Assembly: GCA_007132095.1 (NCBI GenBank)
Contig: SLPH01000047.1
Coordinates: 1-34,772 of the forward strand
Direction: 5' to 3'
From: Syntrophomonadaceae bacterium
GTDB lineage: Bacteria > Bacillota > Dethiobacteria > DTU022
Length of the DNA stretch: 34,772 nucleotides
The notes below the pieces were generated by a model. The model searched no databases and was not told the DNA's origin. It saw only the letters and a list, made by a program, of their open reading frames with translations. This document shows, piece by piece, positions 8,628-16,033 of the stretch. Position 1 is the stretch's first letter; each line of letters begins with the position of its first letter. The position numbers and the translations under genes are program-made.

Positions 8628-10094
8628 GTGAAGACGCCCGGAACTGAAGGCCGCAGCGGAGTGGGATTTCAGATCAATGCCCTGTCGGAAGAATCGATTG
8701 ATCGGATTCATGAAGCCACCCTTGAGGTGATGAACAAAACAGGTCTCAGGGTTTACAGCGATCTGGCGCTTGACATATACCACGGTGGAGGTTGTTTTGT
8801 AGACCGGGCCGCAAAGACAGTTTTTTTCCCTGCCGAAGTCGTCGAATCCTGTATCAAAAGGGCTCCGGAAGAAGTCTTGCTTGCCGCTCGCGACGAGAGC
8901 TTTGATTACCTGGCCGGAGGAAGAAGGGTCGGTTTCTGTAATTTTAGCTGCGGTGTCCAGGTGGTTGATCTTGAAAGCGGTTCTGTCCGCGATTCCACCC
9001 TGCAGGATTCTGCTGATGTAGCCAGGCTGGTCGATTACCTGGATCAGTACGACATTTTGGACTGTCCTGTCATCCCCCGCGACGTTAATCCGGCCCTCTT
9101 CTCGCTGTATAACTACGAGATAATGGTCTCAAATACTGTCAAACACTGTAGCACTGCGCCGCAGAGTTACCGCCATGCCGAACTTATGATCGATATGGCA
9201 GCCGCGATTATCGGGAGCAGGGAGGAGTTAAAAAAGAGGCCGATCATCTCGGCCGATGTTTGCCCCCAGAGCCCGCTATCCCTGGCCCGGGAAACCTGCG
9301 AAACCATAATTGTTTATGCCAGACACGGTATTCCTGTTAATGTGCTTTCCATGGCCCTGGCAGGCGGTACTGCGCCCGTTACCCTGGCCGGAACGCTTGT
9401 CACTCATAATGCTGAAGTTTTAGCCGGAATCTGTCTCAGCCAGCTGGCAAAACCGGGGGCACCCAATTTTTACGGCAGTTCATCGACGATCATGGAAATG
9501 CGCCGCGGCACCGCCGCCGTGGGCTGCCCGGAAATGGCCATGATCAGCGCTTGTGTTACGGCGATGGCAAGGCGTTACGGTATCCCCAGTTTTCTGGCCG
9601 GTTCATAGACTGATAGCAAGCTGGGCGATCTCCAGGCCGGTCATGAGCGTACTCTTACCATTATGGCTGCAGCGTTGGCAGGTGCCAACATGATTTACGG
9701 CCCCGGTATGGTGGAGCAGGGAATGACCATGGACTACGGCCTGCTGGTCGCTGATAACGAATTTGTCCGCATGGTCAAACGATTGCTGGTAGGGGTACCT
9801 GTTAATACTGATACCCTGGCTGTTGGTTTAATCAGGGAGGTTGGTATTGGGGGAGAATTTGTTACCCACCAGCACACGTTTAACCATTTCAAAGAAAACC
9901 AGGTTCAAGTCACCATGGTTGATCGAAACACAAGGGGTGCCTGGCTATCCGAAGGAGGCCTCGATATGCACAGCCGTTGCAACGAAGAAGCAAGAAAAAT
10001 CCTGGCTTCGCATCAATGTCTTCCTTTAGATGAGCAAACCAAAAGGGATCTGCGCAAGATTATTCTTCTGGCAGAGAAAGAATTTGCTACCTGA
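8628..10094 (+). CDS. mttB: Trimethylamine methyltransferase (MttB) family protein with putative pyrrolysine at in-frame amber codon 9606-9608
   Basis: ORFs 8619-9608 and 9663-10094 are in the same frame. Translation through TAG gives '...RYGIPSFLAGS[TAG]TDSKLGDLQAGHERTLTIMAAALAGANMIYGPGMVEQGMTMDYGLL...', continuous MttB family sequence. SD GGGGAGG at 8613-8619 favours GTG start at 8628. Confidence 0.88.
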
Positions 10095-10265
10095 CTTCCG
10101 CTTCCATTGTCAGGCGGGAGGTAATAATATTGCAGCAGGGAATTATTATATTAGCGCCTGCTTCCAATGCTTATAATCGGGGACGATGCTGAAGCAGAAA
10201 ATATTCTTTGCGGGCGCCAGGGGGACAGCTCTTCCCGGAAATAAGTATATCAGGAGGATGAATAG

Positions 10266-10745
10266 ATGAAAATTGGCATCATATTTTACTCTCTTTCAGG
10301 CAACACCAGGCAGGTTGCAGAAAAAATTGAGAAAAATCTTTCTGCTGCAGGCCACACTGTTTCGCTGGAAGAAATCCGGATTTCCGGCGACACGCCGGCC
10401 CAGGCCGGAAAGTTTAAGCTGGAACACGTTCCATCCGTTGAAGAATTTGAGGCCCTGATCCTGGGATCCCCTGTGCAGGCCTTCAGCCTTAACCCGGTCA
10501 TGAAAGCCTATCTTGATACCATGCCTTCTTTAAAAGGCAAAAAGGTTGCTCTTTTTGTTACCAAGCATTTGCCCATGCTCTGGCTTGGCGGCACCGGGGC
10601 GATCGGAATTATGAAGAAAGCTTGCGAAAAGAAAGAAGCCCGGGTGGTGGGAACAGAAATAGTCGTCTGGTCCGGTAAACACCGTTCGCGATCAATAAAG
10701 AATTGCGAAGACAGCGTCAGCCGCCTGTTCTCTCCTTCGAACTGA
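10266..10745 (+). CDS. Flavodoxin-like protein
   Basis: N-terminal FMN-binding signature 'IGIIFYSLSGNTRQVAEKI'; 'LILGSPV' strand. Confidence 0.82.
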   Translation: MKIGIIFYSLSGNTRQVAEKIEKNLSAAGHTVSLEEIRISGDTPAQAGKFKLEHVPSVEEFEALILGSPVQAFSLNPVMKAYLDTMPSLKGKKVALFVTKHLPMLWLGGTGAIGIMKKACEKKEARVVGTEIVVWSGKHRSRSIKNCEDSVSRLFSPSN

Positions 10746-10798
10746 AGAATGCCAGGGCAGGGGTAAAGCGCTTAACTGCAACCGGAGGTGTGTTAAAC

Positions 10799-11830
10799 TT
10801 GGAAAAAGAGATGCTTGCCCTAGTTAAAAGGAATATGGGGCCCGGTTATAGTCTTGAAAAGGTGCCGGTGCCCGTTCCCCGGGAAGGAGAACTTCTCGTC
10901 AGAGTCGAGGCCGTCGGTATATGCGGCACAGATCTTTCCATTATTGCCGGAAAAAGGGAAATTCCGCTGCCTCTTGTTCCGGGGCATGAATTTGCAGGGA
11001 AAGTGGCCGCGACCGGCCCCGAAGTGGAAGAGTTTTCTGTCGGGGACAGGGTTACTGCCGGCCTGGTCATCGGTTGTGGCGATTGCCCTTATTGCCTTGA
11101 AGACTTAGATACTCTTTGCGATAATATCCTGGAAACGGGCATTCATGTTGATGGGGCTTTTGCCAGGTACGTAAAGGTTCCTGCAAAAGTGACCCATTTG
11201 CTTCCGGAAAGCATGAGTTATGAGGATGGGGCCCTGCTTGATCCTGTTGCCTCTGCCTATCGGGCTGTAAAAAAGGCGGCGATAAAGCATGGTGAAACAG
11301 TAGTTGTTGTCGGGCCGGGGCCGATCGGTCTGCTGGCAGTCCAGATAGCCAGGGCCGAAGGCGCAGGTCGGATCATCATTACCGGTCTTCCGGAAGACGA
11401 GCCAAGGTTGTCCAGGGCCCTTTTAAACGGAGCCGATGAAGCTGTCAGCGGCTCTGCGGCCAGCGTTATCGCTTCTCTAGATCAGATTACTGCCGGGAGA
11501 AAAGCTGATGTTGTGATCGAAGCCACCGGTAGATCATCTGCCCTGGAAGTTTGCACCTCCGTTCTAAAGAAATGTGGAAGACTGAGTATTGCCGGCATAT
11601 TTCACGAAAACCCGCCTGTCGATTTAGGACGGGTTGTGCGCTCGGAATTGACCATTACGGGCAGTATATGTTACACGATCCAGGATTTTAAAGATTCGCT
11701 TACCCTGGTTTGCGAGGGCAGGATTAATCCTGCCAGCCTGATCACCCACCGTCTGCCTCTGGAAGATATTGGTGACGGACTGGCGCTGTTGGAACGCAGG
11801 GAAGCAATTAAGGTGATTCTGGAGCCATAA
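10799..11830 (+). CDS. Zinc-dependent MDR-family alcohol/polyol dehydrogenase-like protein
   Basis: 'GICGTDLSIIAG', 'PGHEFAGKVAATG', structural Zn motif 'CGDCPYCLEDLDTLC', Rossmann 'VVVVGPGPIGLLAVQIARAEGA'. TTG 10799 start preferred (GGAGG at 10784-10788); longer ORF overlaps upstream gene. Confidence 0.88.
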   Translation: MEKEMLALVKRNMGPGYSLEKVPVPVPREGELLVRVEAVGICGTDLSIIAGKREIPLPLVPGHEFAGKVAATGPEVEEFSVGDRVTAGLVIGCGDCPYCLEDLDTLCDNILETGIHVDGAFARYVKVPAKVTHLLPESMSYEDGALLDPVASAYRAVKKAAIKHGETVVVVGPGPIGLLAVQIARAEGAGRIIITGLPEDEPRLSRALLNGADEAVSGSAASVIASLDQITAGRKADVVIEATGRSSALEVCTSVLKKCGRLSIAGIFHENPPVDLGRVVRSELTITGSICYTIQDFKDSLTLVCEGRINPASLITHRLPLEDIGDGLALLERREAIKVILEP

Positions 11831-11856
11831 CAACCAGGAGGAGGAGATTAGACAGC

Positions 11857-13275
11857 ATGAAAAGGGAACATGATGTTGCTTCTGCCCATCCCTACATGCC
11901 CACCGGGGCGCCTGAAATCAGGGCGGAGATGTTAAAAGAGGTTGGGGCAGACACACTGGAGGATCTCGTTTCCGATATTCCGGAAAAGTTCAGGTTCAGA
12001 GGCAAAATGAATATCCCGGAGCCGCTTTTAAGCGAATCGGATTTAAAGCGGCACGTGGAAAGCATCATGGTTAGGAACATTTCCTGCGCCGATTACACAA
12101 GTTTTCTCGGGGCCGGTTGCTATCGTCATTACGTGCCCGCTGTTTGTGACGAGATTAACAGCAGGGCTGAGTTTCTGACCGCTTACGTGGGTGACACTTA
12201 TTCTGATCATGGCAAAATGCAGGCATTTTTTGAATACTGCAGCCTCATGGCCGAACTCCTCGAAATGGATGTTGTCAGTTATACTACCTTTGACGGGGGT
12301 CAGGCTGCCTGCTCTGCGCTCAGAATGGCCCTCAAGATTACCGGCAGGAAAAAACTGCTTGTTCCGGCCACGATCAACCCGGAAGTTTTAAGTCAGCTGA
12401 GGGATTATTCAGGCCACCTGGCAGAAATTATAACTATTGATCGCCATCCTGAAACCGCCGGAATGGAACTGGAAGTTTTGGATCGGGAGTTGGATAACCA
12501 AACTGCCGCCGTCTATATTGAAAACCCTTCCTACCTGGGCTTTCTTGAACTGAATGCCGGAAAAATCAGCGACCTGGCTCATTCCCGGGGCGCCCTTTTT
12601 GTTGTCGGGGCCGATCCGATTTCGCTGGGTGTTATCACCCCGCCGGCCACATACGGAGCTGATATTGTCTGCGGCGATATTCAATCTCTGGGTTTGCATA
12701 TGCATTACGGCGGTGGCTGCGCCGGCTATATCGCCACTCCCGACGAAGAGCGATTTATTGCCAGCTATCCCACCTACATTTATGGTATTACCAGGGCCAG
12801 GGACGACAGCGGTTTCGGGTGGGGCCGCGCATTGAACTGGCGCACTTCTCACGGCAGCAGGGAGAAAGCGAACGAGTATATGGGCACAGCTGCCGGCTTA
12901 TGGGCCATAACGGCCGCTGTTTACCTTGCCCTGATGGGGCCGCAGGGTATGAAAGAAACTGGCGCGACAATCCTGGCCAGAACAGAATATGCCCGCCGGA
13001 TCCTGGGGGAGATAAAGGGTGTCCGGTCAAACCTGATCAGGGCTCCGCATTTCAGGGAAGTGGTTGTTAATTTTGACAATACCGGGTGCAGCACTGCCGC
13101 TGTAAACCGCTCGCTGCTTGGGCATGGGATCTTTGGCGGCAAGGATTTATCCGGAGACTTTCCCTGGCTGGGGCAGAGCGCCCTTTACTGTTTCACCGAA
13201 GCTACCACCGCTGATGATATCGACAGGCTGGCTGAAGCGCTCGATCAGATCCTTAACAGCAGGGAGGGGAACTGA
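11857..13275 (+). CDS. Divergent glycine dehydrogenase (decarboxylating) subunit 1-like (GcvPA-like) protein
   Basis: 'FLGAGCYRHYVPAVCDEINSRAEFLTAY', 'FDGGQAACSA', 'GADPISLGVITPPATYGADIVCGDIQSLG' align with GcvPA; several conserved blocks differ (see findings). Confidence 0.82.
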   Translation: MKREHDVASAHPYMPTGAPEIRAEMLKEVGADTLEDLVSDIPEKFRFRGKMNIPEPLLSESDLKRHVESIMVRNISCADYTSFLGAGCYRHYVPAVCDEINSRAEFLTAYVGDTYSDHGKMQAFFEYCSLMAELLEMDVVSYTTFDGGQAACSALRMALKITGRKKLLVPATINPEVLSQLRDYSGHLAEIITIDRHPETAGMELEVLDRELDNQTAAVYIENPSYLGFLELNAGKISDLAHSRGALFVVGADPISLGVITPPATYGADIVCGDIQSLGLHMHYGGGCAGYIATPDEERFIASYPTYIYGITRARDDSGFGWGRALNWRTSHGSREKANEYMGTAAGLWAITAAVYLALMGPQGMKETGATILARTEYARRILGEIKGVRSNLIRAPHFREVVVNFDNTGCSTAAVNRSLLGHGIFGGKDLSGDFPWLGQSALYCFTEATTADDIDRLAEALDQILNSREGN

Positions 13276-13276
13276 T

Positions 13277-14842
13277 ATGAAAAACTCCGATAATAAGGCA
13301 GGCAAGGTTAGGAATTATCACGGGGTGCGCTGGGACGAGCCGATCATCATGGAAATGGGCCAACACGGCCAGCGAGGTTTCGTGCCTTCACCGCTCGAGG
13401 ATAGGGTTATTGAAAAAGTTGGCGATCCCATGGATCTTTTACCGTCCGGCTTGAAGAGAGAACAGGAGCCGGCGCTGCCGGAACTTGGTCAGATGCAGGT
13501 TTTAAGACACTTTCTGCGCCTTTCACAGGAAACACTTGGCGCAGATCTATGCATCGATCTTGGTCAGGGTACATGCACTATGAAATACAGCCCAAAAATT
13601 AATGAAGCTCTGGTCAGTTCACCGAAAATGAGCGAGCTGCATCCATACCAGGATGAAGAGACAGTTCAGGGTATCCTGGAAATTACTTATCAGCTGGAGC
13701 AGTATTTAAAAGAACTTTCCGGAATGGACAAGTTTTCATTTCAGGGCAGCTCCGGAACCCAGGCAATTTACGCTAACGTTTCCGTAATCAGGAAATATTT
13801 CCTGGACCGTGGCGAAACAGGCCGCAACGAGATTATTACTACAATACTTTCTCATCCCGGGAACCCTGGCGCGGCTGCGACGGCAGGCTATAAAGTTATC
13901 ACCCTCATGCCGGATGAGAGCGGTCTGCCCGACCTCGAAGCGCTGAAAGCGGCCGTATCGGAAAAAACGGCCGCACTGTTGATCACCAACCCGGAAGATA
14001 CCGGCATTTTCAATGACCGGATTAGCGAGTTTACCGATATTGTTCATCAAGCGGGCGGGCTTTGCTGTTATGACCACGCCAATGCAAACGGGTTGATGGG
14101 TATTGTCAGGGCTGTCGATATGGGTTTTGACCTCTGTCACTATAATTTACACAAATCGTTTTCATCTCCCCATGGCAGTCACGGGCCGGGAGCCGGAGCG
14201 CAGGGTGTAACTGAAAAACTGGCCAAATACCTTCCTGTGCCTACAGTTGAATTTGATGGAAAGAAATACTGCCTCAGTTATGACCGCCCTGATTCAATCG
14301 GTAAGATCCGCAAATTTTATGGTGTTCCGCCGGTGTTTGTTCGCGCCTATGCATATATCAGATCCCTGGGCCCGGATGGTCTAAAACTGGCTGCTTTGCT
14401 CTCAATTCTGAACAACAACTACCTGCTTAAAAAGCTGCTCCAGGTGCCGGGCTTAAGCTGTCCCATGGCTGAAGGGCGCCAGCGGATCGAACAGGCCAGG
14501 CTAAGCTGGGCTGAACTGAAAGAAACGACAGGGATCGGCACTGACTGCATTAACCGCAGGATCATCGATTACGGCCTGCAAACCTATTTTACCAGCCATC
14601 ACCCCTGGATTATCCCCGAGCCATTTACACCAGAGCCGCCGGAATCATACTCCAAAGACGATCTGGATGAATATGCAGCTGTGCTCGAACGGGTAGCCAG
14701 GGAGGCTTACAGCGATCCCGACCTGGTCCGGGATGCTCCTCACAACAGCGCTATCAGCCTTATTGATGTGGAACCTTTAATGGACCTGGAGCGGTTTGCC
14801 TGCACCTGGCGGAGTTTTTTGAAAAAGAACCGCCAGGCTTGA
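13277..14842 (+). CDS. Divergent glycine dehydrogenase (decarboxylating) subunit 2-like (GcvPB-like) PLP protein
   Basis: 'TCTMKYSPKINEALV', 'LHPYQDEETVQGILE', PLP-lysine block 'DLCHYNLHKSFSSPHGSHGPGAG', 'SYDRPDSIGKIRKFYG', 'VRAYAYIRSLGPDGL'. Start set at ATG 13277; upstream part of listed ORF overlaps gcvPA. Confidence 0.85.
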   Translation: MKNSDNKAGKVRNYHGVRWDEPIIMEMGQHGQRGFVPSPLEDRVIEKVGDPMDLLPSGLKREQEPALPELGQMQVLRHFLRLSQETLGADLCIDLGQGTCTMKYSPKINEALVSSPKMSELHPYQDEETVQGILEITYQLEQYLKELSGMDKFSFQGSSGTQAIYANVSVIRKYFLDRGETGRNEIITTILSHPGNPGAAATAGYKVITLMPDESGLPDLEALKAAVSEKTAALLITNPEDTGIFNDRISEFTDIVHQAGGLCCYDHANANGLMGIVRAVDMGFDLCHYNLHKSFSSPHGSHGPGAGAQGVTEKLAKYLPVPTVEFDGKKYCLSYDRPDSIGKIRKFYGVPPVFVRAYAYIRSLGPDGLKLAALLSILNNNYLLKKLLQVPGLSCPMAEGRQRIEQARLSWAELKETTGIGTDCINRRIIDYGLQTYFTSHHPWIIPEPFTPEPPESYSKDDLDEYAAVLERVAREAYSDPDLVRDAPHNSAISLIDVEPLMDLERFACTWRSFLKKNRQA

Positions 14843-14867
14843 CAAAGACGGGGTCAGTTGTTAGTAT
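14839..14867 (+). promoter_or_regulatory. Putative sigma-A promoter for T-box/glyQS
   Basis: TTGACA (14839-14844) - 17 nt - TAGTAT (14862-14867), just upstream of the T-box leader. Confidence 0.6.
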
Positions 14868-14884
14868 GCAAATAGTTCAATAAC

Positions 14885-15097
14885 GGTCAGGCGATGAAGG
14901 AAAGAGTAGCCGAAATCTTGCCTGTAATTAAGTAAAGCGAGCCGGGGACGGTGTAAGCCCGGCCGGCGGATCGGTGAACGGCGTTCCTGAGCGATACTTT
15001 TTTAAGCGGGCTTCCCTTTCGGGAGGCCAAGTAGGGTGGAACCGCGGGATCATCTCCCGTCCCTATAGCCATTGCAGCTAAGGGGCGGGATTTTTTA
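14885..15097 (+). promoter_or_regulatory. T-box leader (glycyl-type) upstream of glyQS
   Basis: 'gatgaaggaaagagtag' AG-box-like start, 'gcgagccggggacggtgtaagcccggc', T-box sequence 'agggtggaaccgcggg' (about 15033-15048), then terminator helix and T-run; glyQ follows. Confidence 0.93.
15055..15097 (+). terminator. T-box intrinsic terminator
   Basis: 'tcccgtccctatagc...gctaaggggcggga' hairpin followed by tttttt. Confidence 0.8.
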
Positions 15098-15154
15098 ATT
15101 TTTAACCTTGCCTTGCAGAAGTTGAGACAGCTCCGGCTAAAAGGAGGAAAAGAC

Positions 15155-16033
15155 TTGGAACTACAGCAAATTATGATTAAATTACAGGAATACTGGGACT
15201 TAAAAGGATGCCTGGTATGGCAGCCTTATGATGTTGAGAAAGGAGCCGGCACCATGAATCCGGCGACCTTTCTGAAATCTTTGGGTCCCGAACCCTGGTC
15301 GGTTGCTTATGTTGAACCGTCAAGAAGGCCGGCCGACGGCCGCTACGGGGAAAACCCGAATCGACTCTACCAGCACCATCAATACCAGGTTATCATTAAG
15401 CCTGCTCCGTCTGACATCCAGCAGCAGTACCTGGATAGCCTGGCCTACCTTGGCCTGGATCCTCTTGAGCATGATATCCGTTTTGTTGAAGACAACTGGG
15501 AAGCTCCAACTCTCGGAGCCTGGGGCCTTGGCTGGGAGGTCTGGCTGGATGGTATGGAGATAACCCAGTTCACCTATTTCCAGCAAGTTGGCGGTTTTGA
15601 TGTCGAGCAGGTTCCGGTTGAACTTACTTACGGCCTGGAAAGGATTGCCATGTACTTGCAGGATTGCGACAATGTCTTCGACCTGATCTGGACTGATAAG
15701 ATCACCTATGGTGAAATTTTTCAGCGAGTGGAGTGGGAGCATTCAAGTTACGCTTTCGATCACGCCGATCGCGACCTTCTTTTCAAGCTCTTCAGCGATT
15801 ACGAGGCTGAAGCAAAAAGGCTTCTCGGCCTAAACCTTGTTTTCCCCGCTTACGACTATATCCTGAAATGTTCGCATACGTTTAACCTTCTTGATGCCCG
15901 GGGAGCAATCAGCGTAACAGAGCGGGCTGCATACATCGGCAGGGTGCGCACCCTGGCCCGCCTCTGCGCTGAAGGTTACCTGAACCAGAGGGAAGCGGCA
16001 GGATACCCTCTATTAGCCGGAGGTGGAGTGTAA
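15155..16033 (+). CDS. glyQ: Glycine--tRNA ligase alpha subunit (TTG start)
   Basis: '[52 protein letters not shown]', '[32 protein letters not shown]'; SD aaggagg at 15141-15147. Confidence 0.97.
   Translation: MELQQIMIKLQEYWDLKGCLVWQPYDVEKGAGTMNPATFLKSLGPEPWSVAYVEPSRRPADGRYGENPNRLYQHHQYQVIIKPAPSDIQQQYLDSLAYLGLDPLEHDIRFVEDNWEAPTLGAWGLGWEVWLDGMEITQFTYFQQVGGFDVEQVPVELTYGLERIAMYLQDCDNVFDLIWTDKITYGEIFQRVEWEHSSYAFDHADRDLLFKLFSDYEAEAKRLLGLNLVFPAYDYILKCSHTFNLLDARGAISVTERAAYIGRVRTLARLCAEGYLNQREAAGYPLLAGGGV

Noticed and set aside
9609-10094. Second mttB ORF as an independent gene or pseudogene fragment
   Set aside because: Same frame as the first, with conserved sequence spanning the TAG and no SD at 9663; amber read-through is the better explanation, though a nonsense mutation is not excluded.
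13118-13276. N-terminal extension of the GcvPB-like ORF
   Set aside because: Out-of-frame overlap with the GcvPA-like coding end; the ATG at 13277 follows an SD-like 'agggagggg'.
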